In this document: piece after piece, positions 36,017 through 44,933 of the stretch | Numbering within the stretch: position 1 is the stretch's first letter | Layout: every line of letters begins with the position of its first letter | Assembly (NCBI RefSeq): GCF_012910785.2 | Contig: NZ_WTVH02000010.1 | Location: 620,001-684,000 of the forward strand | DNA length: 64,000 bases | Source: Aromatoleum buckelii | Lineage (GTDB): Bacteria; Pseudomonadota; Gammaproteobacteria; Burkholderiales; Rhodocyclaceae | Direction of reading: 5' to 3' | The notes under the pieces: model-generated | Seen by the model: only the letters and a program-made list of their open reading frames with translations | Told to the model about the DNA's origin: nothing | Databases searched by the model: none | Made by a program: the position numbers and the translations under genes

Positions 36017-37402
36017 ATGCGTAACAAGCTTCAGAAAGCGGGTTTGATCATGACCGGCGTGTTCGCCGGGGTGCTGATCAGTCTCAATTTCCCCGCCAGT
36101 GCCGACAAAGTTTCAGCTGCCCCGCTGCCGGTCGAGGAGCTGCGCGCATTTGCCGACGTGTTCAACGCGATCAAGCAGGGCTATGTCGAACCCGTCGAGG
36201 ACAAGAAACTCATCAACCACGCGATCAGCGGCATGCTGAACGGGCTCGATCCCCACTCCGCGTACCTCGACGTGGAAGCGTACAAGGAATTGCAGGTCGG
36301 CACGCACGGCGAGTTCGGCGGGCTCGGCATCGAAGTGGGCATGGAAGACGGCTTCGTCAAGGTCATTTCGCCGATCGAGGACACTCCGGCGTTCCGCTCG
36401 GGCGTCAAGGCCGGCGACCTGATCGTCAAGCTCGACGAAACGCCGGTGAAGGGCATGACGCTCAGCGACGCGGTCAAGCGCATGCGCGGCAAACCGAAGA
36501 CCGACATCACGCTGACCATCGTGCGCAAGGGCGAGGATCGCCCGGTGGTGCTGACGCTGACGCGCGAAGTGATCAAGGTGCAGAGCGTCAAGTCGAAGAT
36601 GGTCGAGCCGGGCTATGGTTACCTGCGCGTCGCGCAGTTCCAGGAAAACACCTCGCAAGCCGTCGCCGAGCACCTTGCCAAGCTCGCCAAGGAAGGTGAC
36701 ATGAAAGGCCTGGTGCTCGACCTGCGCAACGATCCCGGCGGCTTGCTGCACGGCGCCATCGGAGTGGCTTCGGCGTTCCTGCCAGCGAATACGCTGGTGG
36801 TGTCGACGGATGGGCGGACCGATGACGCGAAGCGTGAATATCGTGCGCGGGCGGACGATTACCTGCGTGGCAGCCGTGAGGATTTCCTCAAAGACTTGCC
36901 GGAGGCCGCTCGCACGCTCCCGATGGTCGTGCTCGTCAATGCCGGTTCCGCATCGGCTTCCGAAATCGTCGCCGGCGCATTGCAGGACCACCGCCGCGCG
37001 GTCGTGATGGGGACGCAGACGTTCGGCAAGGGGTCGGTCCAGACGATCCTGCCGCTCAACAGCAACACCGCGATCAAGCTGACGACGGCCAGGTACTACA
37101 CGCCGAGCGGCCGCTCGATCCAGGCGAAAGGCATCGAGCCAGACATCATCGTCGAGGAAACGGCAAACGGCTCCTCGCGGCGCCTGCGCGAGGCCGACCT
37201 GGAGCGTCACCTCGGCAACGACCGCGATCCCGAGGCAGAGCCGAAGAAGGCCGACGAACCGAAGACGGGCGAACAGTCGCCTGCCGACGACGAGGCCGAA
37301 GCGCTGCCGCGTCCGGAACTCGCGAGCAAGGACGACTACCAGCTCAATCAGGCGATCAACCTTCTCAAGGGCCTGCAGATCGTCCAGAATAAGAAGGAAT
37401 AA
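36017..37402 (+). CDS. ctpA: Carboxyl-terminal processing protease (S41 family)
   Basis: A 461-residue periplasmic serine protease: signal segment (LIMTGVFAGVLISLNFPASA), PDZ domain at about 95-170 (GGLGIEVGMEDGFVKVISP), and an S41 core with GLVLDLRNDPGGLLHGA. The catalytic Ser is in VLVNAGSASASEIVAGAL and the catalytic Lys in GTQTFGKGSVQT. The C-terminus (about 385-460) is a charged tail with a final helix. C-terminal proteases trim exported proteins and cell-wall enzymes; the neighbour envC suggests a cell-wall role. The ATG follows gatggag. Confidence 0.95.
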   Translation: MRNKLQKAGLIMTGVFAGVLISLNFPASADKVSAAPLPVEELRAFADVFNAIKQGYVEPVEDKKLINHAISGMLNGLDPHSAYLDVEAYKELQVGTHGEFGGLGIEVGMEDGFVKVISPIEDTPAFRSGVKAGDLIVKLDETPVKGMTLSDAVKRMRGKPKTDITLTIVRKGEDRPVVLTLTREVIKVQSVKSKMVEPGYGYLRVAQFQENTSQAVAEHLAKLAKEGDMKGLVLDLRNDPGGLLHGAIGVASAFLPANTLVVSTDGRTDDAKREYRARADDYLRGSREDFLKDLPEAARTLPMVVLVNAGSASASEIVAGALQDHRRAVVMGTQTFGKGSVQTILPLNSNTAIKLTTARYYTPSGRSIQAKGIEPDIIVEETANGSSRRLREADLERHLGNDRDPEAEPKKADEPKTGEQSPADDEAEALPRPELASKDDYQLNQAINLLKGLQIVQNKKE

Positions 37403-37422
37403 AAGCGCGATAAGGAGACGTG

Positions 37423-37872
37423 ATGCGTCGGGAGACTGCCTACAAGCTGGCCGGCAGGCATCATGACCACCCGGTTGCCGGAGCCGGACTGGAGAAACAG
37501 CGGGAAATCCGTTTCACATCCCTGCCGCCGGGCCAGGTCACGCAGGCGATGCGCTCGCTGCAGACGTTCAGGGGATTGCGTGTTGCGACGGGGGAACATC
37601 CCCTGTCGCTGGTCGTCTCCTATTCGGTGCTCGAGTTTTCGCTCGAAATCGTCGAGAGCGCGTTGTCCGAGGCAGGTTTCCACCTCGACAACGCGCTTTA
37701 CTGGCGGCTGGTGCGGACTTTCGTTTATTTTTGCGAGGAAACGCAGCGGCACAATCTCGGGTCGCCCGAGCGGTTGATCAAGAAGTCCAACGAAGTCTAC
37801 GTGACGGTGTATGACCATCACCTCCACGGCGATCACGATGATACGCCGGTGGAATTCCGCGAATACAAGTAG
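37423..37872 (+). CDS. Conserved protein of unknown function
   Basis: The 149-residue frame starts at ATG 37423, 5 bases after aaggag. I do not recognise a named domain. A basic N-terminus (AYKLAGRHHDHPVAG) is followed by an alternating strand/helix region (EIRFTSLPPGQVTQAMRSL, LSLVVSYSVLEFSLEIVESAL, FHLDNALYWRLVRTFVYF). It ends in a His/Asp-rich tail (VYDHHLHGDHDDTPVEF) that could bind metal. No signal or membrane helix. It is 20 bases after ctpA and 81 before the ThiF/MoeB-type gene, so likely part of the same operon. Confidence 0.8.
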   Translation: MRRETAYKLAGRHHDHPVAGAGLEKQREIRFTSLPPGQVTQAMRSLQTFRGLRVATGEHPLSLVVSYSVLEFSLEIVESALSEAGFHLDNALYWRLVRTFVYFCEETQRHNLGSPERLIKKSNEVYVTVYDHHLHGDHDDTPVEFREYK

Positions 37873-37953
37873 GCAGGGTTCCCCGGGTTCCTTCCCCCGG
37901 GCTCCTTCCTTTTCCATGCCGGCGCTCCCGCCTCACCCGGGTTTTTCTCTCCG

Positions 37954-38709
37954 ATGAATGACGACCAGCTTCTGCGCTACAGCCGGCATATCCTGCTGCC
38001 CGAAATCGGCGTCGAGGGGCAGGAGGCGATTCTCGCGTCGCGAGTCCTGGTGATCGGGGCCGGAGGGCTCGGCTCGCCGGCAGCGATGTATCTTGCGGCG
38101 GCGGGAGTTGGAACCGTCGTGCTGTGTGACGGGGACACCGTCGATCTGACGAACCTGCAGCGCCAGATCCTGCACACCGCCGAAGGGGTGGGGCGCCTGA
38201 AGGTCGAGTCGGGGCGCGACACGCTGCTCCGGCTCAACCCGCAGGCGCGGATCGAGCCGCTCGCGATGCGCCTCGACGGAGCGGCGCTCGACGAACAGGT
38301 CGCTGCGGCGGACCTGGTGCTGGACTGTTCCGACAATTTCGCCACGCGTCATGCGATCAATCGTGCCTGCGTCCGCTTTCGCAAGCCGCTCGTCTCCGGC
38401 GCGGCGATCCGCTTCGACGGGCAGGTTTCAGTCTTCGATCTGCGCCGCTCCGACAGCCCCTGCTACCACTGCCTGTTTCCCGAAGGCCAGGAGGTCGACG
38501 AAGTGCGTTGCGCGGTGATGGGCGTGTTCGCGCCGCTCACCGGCATCATCGGGGCGACGCAAGCGGCCGAGGCGCTGAAACTCCTGATCGGCTGCGGCAC
38601 GTCGCTCGACGGCCGTTTGCTGCTGCTCGACGGTCTCGCAATGGAATGGCGCAGCGTCCTGCTCGGTCGCGATCCGGCCTGCGAAGTGTGCGCCGGCCGG
38701 GACGACTGA
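37954..38709 (+). CDS. E1-like adenylyltransferase (HesA/MoeB/ThiF family)
   Basis: A 251-residue enzyme that adenylates the C-terminus of a small sulfur-carrier protein (MoaD or ThiS type). The nucleotide site is VLVIGAGGLGSPAAMYLA; Arg/Asp in DLTNLQRQILH; and two zinc-binding pairs CYHC and CEVC. A Cys precedes VMGVFAPLTGIIGA. No C-terminal rhodanese domain, so it is MoeB/ThiF sized. Which sulfur carrier it serves cannot be told from the window; moeA and mog are encoded elsewhere here. Confidence 0.9.
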   Translation: MNDDQLLRYSRHILLPEIGVEGQEAILASRVLVIGAGGLGSPAAMYLAAAGVGTVVLCDGDTVDLTNLQRQILHTAEGVGRLKVESGRDTLLRLNPQARIEPLAMRLDGAALDEQVAAADLVLDCSDNFATRHAINRACVRFRKPLVSGAAIRFDGQVSVFDLRRSDSPCYHCLFPEGQEVDEVRCAVMGVFAPLTGIIGATQAAEALKLLIGCGTSLDGRLLLLDGLAMEWRSVLLGRDPACEVCAGRDD

Positions 38710-38727
38710 GTTTTCGGGCGACTCGCT

Positions 38728-39828
38728 TCAGGTTCCGGCTTTCAGCGGACGGGCGAGCAGGCGAAGATCGCCGCCGATGAAGCGGACGTCGCGCCATTGC
38801 AGCCGTATCGCGCGGTCGAGTTGCACGAGTTCGGGCAGGTTGAACAGTCCCTGGGCGGCGTCGCCGACCAGCATTGGCGCGACGTAGAGCAACAGTTCGT
38901 CGACGCAGTTCTCGCGCAGCAACGAACCGTTGAGCTTGAGCCCCGCTTCGACATGCACTTCGTTGATGCCGCGGATGCCGAGTTCGCGCATCAGGCTCGG
39001 CAGATCGACTTTCCCCAGGCCATTCGGCAGCACGACGACTTCGGCACCGAGCGCTGCCAGCGCCGCGCTCTTCTCGCGGTCCTCGATGGCCGTGGCGATC
39101 AGGCAGCCTCCTCCCTGCAGCAGTTTCGCCGACGGAGCGACTTCGAGCCGCGCGTCGACGAGGACCCGCAGCGGCTGGCGTTCGCACGGCACGGCTCGCA
39201 CTGTGAGCTGCGGATCGTCCTCCCGCACGGTGCCGATGCCGGTGAGTACTGCGCACGCGCGCGCGCGCCAGCGATGCCCGTCGCGCCGCGCCGCGTCTGC
39301 CGTGATCCATTGGCTCACGCCGTTGCTCAGCGCAGTCTTGCCGTCGAGTGTGCCGGCGGTTTTCAGCCGCACCCACGGGCGCCCGCGTGTCATGCGGGAC
39401 ACGAAGCCGATGTTGAGCTCGTGCGCGTCGGTCGCGAGCAGGCCCGTGGTGACGGCAATGCCCGCTGCGCGCAGGCGGGCGACTCCGGTGCCGGCGACGA
39501 GCGGATTCGGATCTTCCATCGCCGCGACGACGCGCGTGACGCCGGCGGCGATCAGCGCGTCGGCGCACGGGGGAGTGCGCCCGTGATGGGTGCAGGGTTC
39601 GAGCGTGACGTAGGCGGTCGCACCGCGCGCGGTGTCGCCGGCGGCGCGCAGCGCGATGACTTCGGCGTGCGGCTCGCCGGCGCGCTGATGCCAGCCTTCG
39701 CCGACAATGCGGCCTTCCTTCGTCAGGACGCAGCCGACCCGCGGGTTCGGCGTCGTCGTCTCCAGCCCGCGCTCGGCCAGTTGCAGCGCGCGGGCCATCG
39801 CGACATGGTCAGCTTCGGAATAGGTCAT
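38728..39828 (-). CDS. ribD: Bifunctional riboflavin deaminase/reductase RibD
   Basis: This 366-residue protein has two parts. The deaminase (about 1-145) shows the zinc site [10 protein letters not shown] and [17 protein letters not shown]. The reductase (about 150-360) shows [18 protein letters not shown] and [15 protein letters not shown]. It performs steps two and three of riboflavin synthesis. Its start overlaps the 3' end of nrdR by 20 bases; a shorter start (ATG 39798) is possible. The nrdR-ribD order is common in Proteobacteria. No FMN riboswitch precedes it. Confidence 0.94.
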   Translation of the reverse strand: MTYSEADHVAMARALQLAERGLETTTPNPRVGCVLTKEGRIVGEGWHQRAGEPHAEVIALRAAGDTARGATAYVTLEPCTHHGRTPPCADALIAAGVTRVVAAMEDPNPLVAGTGVARLRAAGIAVTTGLLATDAHELNIGFVSRMTRGRPWVRLKTAGTLDGKTALSNGVSQWITADAARRDGHRWRARACAVLTGIGTVREDDPQLTVRAVPCERQPLRVLVDARLEVAPSAKLLQGGGCLIATAIEDREKSAALAALGAEVVVLPNGLGKVDLPSLMRELGIRGINEVHVEAGLKLNGSLLRENCVDELLLYVAPMLVGDAAQGLFNLPELVQLDRAIRLQWRDVRFIGGDLRLLARPLKAGT

Positions 39829-40324
39829 TCTCGGATGTCGGTTCCGGGGGTTCTGCGGGACGACTGCGCTTGGGGCGCGCTTTGACTTCGCGAATCACCT
39901 CGGCGAATTCGTCGACGTCGGCGAAGTTGCGATAAACCGAGGCAAAACGGATGTAGGCAACCTTGTCGAGTTTCTTCAGTTCGCGCATCACGAGTTCGCC
40001 GACTTTCTCGCTCGGCACTTCCTGTTCGCCGAGCGCGAGCAGTTTCGCCTCGATGCGGTCGACCGCCGCGTCGAGCGCTTCGAGCGTGACCGGGCGCTTG
40101 CGCAACGCGAGTTTCATGCTGCCGGCAAGCTTGTCGTGCTCGAACTCGCTACGGTTGCCATTGCGTTTGACGATGTGCGGCATCTTCAGGTCGATGCGCT
40201 CGTACGTCGTGAAGCGCTTGTCGCACTTCGGGCACCGCCGCCGGCGGCGAACCACTTCGCCGCCTTCGTTCTCACGCGTGTCGGCGACCTGAGTATTCGG
40301 GTCGCCGCAGAAAGGGCACTTCAT
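39809..40324 (-). CDS. nrdR: Transcriptional repressor NrdR
   Basis: A 171-residue repressor of ribonucleotide reductase genes, binding NrdR boxes. N-terminal zinc ribbon [19 protein letters not shown], then [18 protein letters not shown]; an ATP-cone domain at about 50-140 ([22 protein letters not shown], then [15 protein letters not shown]). The C-terminal tail past 150 is long and charged. It overlaps ribD and comes 90 bases after glyA. Confidence 0.95.
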   Translation of the reverse strand: MKCPFCGDPNTQVADTRENEGGEVVRRRRRCPKCDKRFTTYERIDLKMPHIVKRNGNRSEFEHDKLAGSMKLALRKRPVTLEALDAAVDRIEAKLLALGEQEVPSEKVGELVMRELKKLDKVAYIRFASVYRNFADVDEFAEVIREVKARPKRSRPAEPPEPTSENDLFRS

Positions 40325-40414
40325 GATCGGCGCCGGGGCGCGGCGGCGGCCCGAGCGGTCGGCGAAAAGCCGCAGCCGTGCGCGGGCACCCGTCCGCGGC
40401 TCAGGCGCAATCTC

Positions 40415-41665
40415 CTATTTTCCATACACCGGGTGACGGGCGCACAGTTCGGCGACCTTGGACCGGACCTCCGCGAGGACTGCCTCGTCCTGCGGCGCAT
40501 CGAGAACGTCGGCGATCAGGTGCGCGACCTGCTCGGCTTCGATCTCGGTGAAGCCGCGCGTCGTCATTGCCGGCGAGCCGATACGGATGCCGGAAGTGAC
40601 GAAAGGCTTTTCGGGATCCTTCGGAATCGAGTTCTTGTTCACCGTGATGTGCGCCGAGCCAAGCGCCGCTTCGGCCGCTTTGCCGGTGATGTTTTTCGAG
40701 CGCAGGTCGACGAGGAAGACGTGGCTTTCGGTGCGTCCCGAGATGATGCGCAGGCCACGCTCTTCGCCGAGCACGCGGGCCATGACTCGCGCATTCGCGA
40801 TGACCTGTTCCTGGTAATCACGGAACTGCGGAGTCAGCGCTTCCTTGAAAGCGACCGCCTTGGCGGCGATGACATGCATCAGCGGGCCGCCCTGCAACCC
40901 CGGAAAGATCGCCGAGTTGATGGCTTTCTCGTGTTCGGCCTTCATCAGGATGATGCCGCCGCGCGGGCCGCGCAGCGTCTTGTGCGTTGTCGAAGTCACG
41001 ACGTCGGCGTGCGGCACCGGGTTGGGGTAGTAGCCGGCGGCGATCAGGCCGGCGTAATGCGCCATGTCGACCCAGAAGATCGCGCCGATTTCCTTCGCGA
41101 TTTTCGCGAAGCGTTCGAAGTCGATGCGCAGCGAATAGGCGGAAGCGCCGGCGATGATGACGCGCGGCTTGTGCTCGCGTGCGAGCCGTTCCATCGCGTC
41201 GTAGTCGATCTCTTCCTTTTCGTCGAGACCGTAGGCGACGACGTTGAACCACTTGCCGGACATGTTCAGCGCCATGCCGTGCGTGAGGTGACCGCCTTCG
41301 GCAAGGCTCATGCCCATGATCGTGTCGCCGGGCTTCGCGAAGGCCATCAGCACTGCCTGGTTCGCCTGCGAACCGGAGTTCGGCTGGACGTTGGCGGCCT
41401 CTGCGTCGAACAGCTTCTTGATGCGGTCGATCGCGATCTGCTCGGCCACGTCGACGTGCTCGCAACCGCCGTAGTAACGCTTGCCCGGGTAGCCTTCAGC
41501 GTACTTGTTGGTCAGCTGGGAACCCTGCGCCTCCATCACGGCGTGGGAAACGTAGTTTTCCGAAGCGATGAGTTCGATGTGGTCTTCCTGGCGGCGATTT
41601 TCGGCCTGGATGGCTGCCCACAGTTCGGGGTCGACCTTGGCGAGGGTGTCTTGCGCAGAGAACAT
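40415..41665 (-). CDS. glyA: Serine hydroxymethyltransferase
   Basis: A 416-residue PLP enzyme that makes glycine and methylene-tetrahydrofolate from serine. Seen: [52 protein letters not shown], and the PLP-lysine segment [16 protein letters not shown]. Length and C-terminus ([15 protein letters not shown]) are standard. A TAATAT box lies 35 bases upstream. No glycine riboswitch is visible in the 163-base upstream gap. Confidence 0.97.
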   Translation of the reverse strand: MFSAQDTLAKVDPELWAAIQAENRRQEDHIELIASENYVSHAVMEAQGSQLTNKYAEGYPGKRYYGGCEHVDVAEQIAIDRIKKLFDAEAANVQPNSGSQANQAVLMAFAKPGDTIMGMSLAEGGHLTHGMALNMSGKWFNVVAYGLDEKEEIDYDAMERLAREHKPRVIIAGASAYSLRIDFERFAKIAKEIGAIFWVDMAHYAGLIAAGYYPNPVPHADVVTSTTHKTLRGPRGGIILMKAEHEKAINSAIFPGLQGGPLMHVIAAKAVAFKEALTPQFRDYQEQVIANARVMARVLGEERGLRIISGRTESHVFLVDLRSKNITGKAAEAALGSAHITVNKNSIPKDPEKPFVTSGIRIGSPAMTTRGFTEIEAEQVAHLIADVLDAPQDEAVLAEVRSKVAELCARHPVYGK

Positions 41666-41699
41666 GAGACGGACTCGAAGCGATTGGTTTTAAAAGCGG

Positions 41700-41705
41700 A
41701 TATTA
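41700..41705 (-). promoter_or_regulatory. Candidate -10 box for glyA
   Basis: TAATAT on the minus strand, 35 bases upstream of the glyA start, in an AT-rich island (41685-41705) unusual for the region. Confidence 0.4.
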
Positions 41706-41828
41706 GCACGCACCGCAAGCGGCCATGGTGGGGCAAGCATTCGCCCTCGGCGGCGCGGACATCTCTTGCAGACGCGTCCGCGGCAAGGGCGCCCTGCCGA
41801 TCGCAGGCGGCTGTGTCGAGGCGGACCG

Positions 41829-42482
41829 TCAGGTGTTCGGCAGTTCGTCGCGGGCGGCTGGCAAGTGAGCCTGATCGGCCCACGCGAGAAGGTGCCAGCG
41901 GCGGCCGTCGAACTCGATCCAGTTGATCCAGTTGAGCGCGGCGTTCGGAATCGTGAAGTCGCGCGGCGCGTCGAGCGCCTTGCCCGTCGCAAGGCGATGG
42001 GCGATGTCGAGCACGCCGCCGTGCGTGACGACCAGCGTCTGCCGGCCTGCATGACGGGCAGCGATACGGTCGAGCGCACGGTGGATGCGTGCGGCGAAGG
42101 CGGCGAGGCTCTCGCCGTCGCCGCAAAACGCGAAGTCGGGGTCGCGGGCGTGGAAGCGGGCGAAGTCCTGGGGGAATCGCTCGCGGGCTTCGTCGTAGGT
42201 GAGGCCCTGGAATATCCCGTAGTGCCGTTCGCGCAGCTCGGGTTCGAGCGTCGCCTCGAACCCGAGCGTGCGGCCCGCCGCCGCCGCGGTCTGCTGCGCG
42301 CGGCGCAGGTCGCTGCAGTAGAACGCAGCGAAGCGGTGTTCGGCGAGGCTCGCGGCAGTCGCTTCCGCCTGGGCGTGACCGATTTCATTGAGCGGCACGT
42401 CCAAGTGTCCCTGCAGGCGTCTTTCCGCGTTCCACGCCGTTTCGCCGTGGCGAACCAGGCACAGCCGCGTCGCCCGCATCAT
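41829..42482 (-). CDS. Histidine phosphatase family protein
   Basis: The 217-residue protein has the phosphoglycerate-mutase-like signature RLCLVRHGETAWNAERR and the second His in LVVTHGGVLDIAHRLATG, with ELRERHYGIFQGLTYDEA between. Length fits alpha-ribazole phosphatase (CobC) and other small-molecule phosphatases as well as GpmB-like enzymes; the substrate is not determinable. The start ATG 42482 shares a base with the stop of the TRAP permease gene (TGATG), so it is translationally coupled to the transporter. Confidence 0.88.
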   Translation of the reverse strand: MMRATRLCLVRHGETAWNAERRLQGHLDVPLNEIGHAQAEATAASLAEHRFAAFYCSDLRRAQQTAAAAGRTLGFEATLEPELRERHYGIFQGLTYDEARERFPQDFARFHARDPDFAFCGDGESLAAFAARIHRALDRIAARHAGRQTLVVTHGGVLDIAHRLATGKALDAPRDFTIPNAALNWINWIEFDGRRWHLLAWADQAHLPAARDELPNT

Positions 42483-44170
42483 CACCATGCGTCGCCGCCC
42501 GTGTTGTCGCCCCAGCCGCCCCCGTCGCCCGGCGGCCGCTGGATCTGGATGGTGTCGAGATCGATCTTGACGTTGTCATCGAGACCGCCGGTCACCAGCT
42601 GCGGGAAGCCGATGACAAGACCGACCATGATCAGCTGGATGATGACGAACGCGATCGATCCGCGATAGATGTCGGCGGTCTTGACGCCCTCGATGCGCTT
42701 GCCGGTGACACGATCCGGGTACGAGGCGACCGGCGCGACGCTGCGCAGGTAGAACAGCGCGAAGCCGAACGGTGGCGTCAGGAACGAGGTCTGCAGGTTG
42801 ATCGCGATGATCACGCCGAACCAGATCAGGTCGATGCCCATGTTTTCAGCGACAGGTCCGAGCAGCGGCAGCAGGATGAACGCGATCTCGAAGAAGTCGA
42901 TGAAGCAACCGAGGAAGAAGATCACGGTGTTCACAAACAACAGGAAGCCGAGCTGCCCGCCGGGCAGCCGGTCGAACAGGTGTTCGACCCAGATCTGGCC
43001 GTCGACCGCGGTGAAGACGAAGCTGAAGATCGTCGACCCGACGAGGATGAAGAGTACGAAGATCGACAGCCGCGACGTCGCTTCGAGCGCCTGGAGCAGC
43101 GTCTTGAAATCGAGCCGGCGACGCGACACTGCCATCGCCAGCGCGCCGACTGCCCCCATCGCACCGCCTTCGGTCGGTGTCGCGACGCCGAGGAAGATCG
43201 TGCCGAGCACGAGGAAGATCAGCGTCAGCGGCGGGATCAGCACGAACGTCACGCGTTCGGCGATGCGCGACAGCAGGCCGAGCCGGAAAATGCGGTTCAG
43301 GACGGCGAGAAGCAGCGCCAAGAGGGTGCCGAAAGTCATCGCGACGACGATCGTTTCGTCGAGGGCCGGCTCCGTCACCGGCTGGCCCTCCATGAAGCTC
43401 AGGACTTCGCCGTAGTACTTGCCCAGCGCGACCGAAATCGCGGTGACAAGGACGAAGAGGACGCCGAGCGAGGGCATGCCCGAACTGCCGTTGGGTTCCC
43501 GGTAGGTGAGCGCCTCGGGCGGCAGGGCGGGCACCATTTTGGGCTTGAAGATTGCCAGCCCGACGATGAACAGTGCGTAGAGCGCGACGAGCATCAGCGC
43601 CGGGATCATCGCGCCCTTGTACATGTCGCCGACGCTGCGGCCAAGCTGGTCGGCCATGACGATCAGCACCAGCGACGGCGGAATTGCCTGGGCGAGGGTA
43701 CCGGAGGCGGTGATGACGCCGGCGGCGACCGGGCGGCTGTAGCCGTAGCGCAGCATGATCGGCAGCGAAATCAGGCCCATCGAGATCACCGACGCGGCGA
43801 CGACGCCGGTCGTCGCCGCGAGCAGTGCGCCGACGAAGATCACCGCGAGGGCGAGGCCGCCGCGGATCGGGCCGAACACCTGTCCCACGGTCTCGAGCAG
43901 ATCCTCGGCCATGCCGCTTCGTTCGAGGATCAGGCCCATCAGCGTGAAGAACGGGATCGCCAGCAGCGTGTCGTTCTGCATGATGCCGAACACCCGCAAC
44001 GGCAGCGCCTGGAACAGGGCGGCGGGAATCAGGCCGAGTTCGAGGCCGACGAAGCCGAAGAACAGCCCGCAAGCCGAAAGGGAAAACGCGACCGGGAAGC
44101 CGGAAAGCAGGAAGAAGATGATGACCCCGAACATGATCGGGGCGATGTTGGCGGAGACGAATTCAATCAT
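42482..44170 (-). CDS. TRAP transporter large permease (DctM/FcbT3 type)
   Basis: A 562-residue inner-membrane protein with many hydrophobic segments from residue 8 on (IAPIMFGVIIFFLLSGFPVAF, LALAVIFVGALLAATTGVVAAS and so on). It is longer than the usual about 430-residue DctM because of an extra loop and helices at about 205-300. This is the FcbT3-like group (COG4664), known for mannitol/chloroaromatic-type TRAP systems. It couples sodium entry to solute import. It overlaps the small permease by ATGA and the following phosphatase by one base. Confidence 0.92.
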   Translation of the reverse strand: MIEFVSANIAPIMFGVIIFFLLSGFPVAFSLSACGLFFGFVGLELGLIPAALFQALPLRVFGIMQNDTLLAIPFFTLMGLILERSGMAEDLLETVGQVFGPIRGGLALAVIFVGALLAATTGVVAASVISMGLISLPIMLRYGYSRPVAAGVITASGTLAQAIPPSLVLIVMADQLGRSVGDMYKGAMIPALMLVALYALFIVGLAIFKPKMVPALPPEALTYREPNGSSGMPSLGVLFVLVTAISVALGKYYGEVLSFMEGQPVTEPALDETIVVAMTFGTLLALLLAVLNRIFRLGLLSRIAERVTFVLIPPLTLIFLVLGTIFLGVATPTEGGAMGAVGALAMAVSRRRLDFKTLLQALEATSRLSIFVLFILVGSTIFSFVFTAVDGQIWVEHLFDRLPGGQLGFLLFVNTVIFFLGCFIDFFEIAFILLPLLGPVAENMGIDLIWFGVIIAINLQTSFLTPPFGFALFYLRSVAPVASYPDRVTGKRIEGVKTADIYRGSIAFVIIQLIMVGLVIGFPQLVTGGLDDNVKIDLDTIQIQRPPGDGGGWGDNTGGDAW

Positions 44171-44775
44171 TTTTGGGACTCGCCGGCAGCGTTGGTCTCG
44201 GAGGTGTCGCCGACGGCGGCGTGGATGTGGTCCTTCGTTTCGTCATGTCCAGCAGTGGCCAGCGGGTCCGGGCCGCGGCCCGTGAGAAAGGCGACGCGCT
44301 TGATCAGTTCGGAGACGGCCTGCAGCCCGAGCAGCGCGAAGCCGACGGGAACCAGCGCGTAGACGGGCCAGCGGATCAGGCCGCCGGCGTTGGAGGACAT
44401 CTCGCCGGACACGTAGGCGCCATGCACAACAGGCCACGAGAAGCTGATCATGAAATAGCACAGCGGCAGCAGGAAGACGATGATTCCGAAGACGTCCACG
44501 TAGTTGCGCATGCGACTGCTCATCTTGTTCGCGATGACGTCGATGCGCACATGCGCGTTCTGCAGAAATGCATAGCCGGCGCCGAGCATGAACACTGCGG
44601 CGAACAGGTACCACTGGATTTCGAGAAACGCGTTCGAGCCGATGCTGAACGCCTTGCGGGCGACGGCGTTGGCGGCGCTGATCAGCGTCGCGGCCAGCAC
44701 CAGCCAGATGATCGACTTGCCGATGAAGCGGCTGAATGCGTCGATGAGGTGTGACAACTTGAGCAGAGTTCCCAT
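44167..44775 (-). CDS. TRAP transporter small permease (DctQ/FcbT2 type)
   Basis: A 202-residue protein with four predicted membrane helices (about 22-40 IIWLVLAATLISAANAV, 55-75 YLFAAVFMLGAGYAF, 95-115 VDVFGIIVFLLPLCYFMI, 137-157) and a polar C-terminal tail. The W/Y-rich segment and AHVRIDVIANKMS loop are characteristic of DctQ proteins, which form the membrane unit with DctM. It lies 158 bases after the first binding-protein gene, with a strong hairpin between. Confidence 0.92.
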   Translation of the reverse strand: MGTLLKLSHLIDAFSRFIGKSIIWLVLAATLISAANAVARKAFSIGSNAFLEIQWYLFAAVFMLGAGYAFLQNAHVRIDVIANKMSSRMRNYVDVFGIIVFLLPLCYFMISFSWPVVHGAYVSGEMSSNAGGLIRWPVYALVPVGFALLGLQAVSELIKRVAFLTGRGPDPLATAGHDETKDHIHAAVGDTSETNAAGESQK

Positions 44776-44901
44776 CGGGTAATTCGCCTGAAACGGAAGG
44801 AAGTGGCGCGAGCGGCGGCATGCGGGGGCCGCGCTTGGCGCGAGAATTCGATGCTACCCGCGGGATGCTACAGCGCCGCATCGGGCGGCGGGAAGCGGCG
44901 C

Positions 44902-44920
44902 CGGCCCCCGGCGGGGGCCG
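44902..44920. terminator. Strong hairpin between dctP-type gene and permease genes
   Basis: Perfect 8-base GC stem (cggccccc / gggggccg, 3-base loop), 14 bases past the stop of the binding-protein gene. No T-run follows. It may reduce read-through so the binding protein is made in excess over the permeases, or protect the upstream message. Confidence 0.5.
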
Positions 44921-44933
44921 TGCGTGATGCAGA

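Noticed and set aside
39829-39900. Possible FMN riboswitch before ribD
   Set aside because: The upstream sequence is nrdR coding DNA; no conserved riboswitch core was seen.
42980-44362. 460-codon plus-strand frame, very rich in Asp, Arg and Glu
   Set aside because: Shadow of the TRAP permease genes; extreme charge reflects reverse reading of hydrophobic codons.
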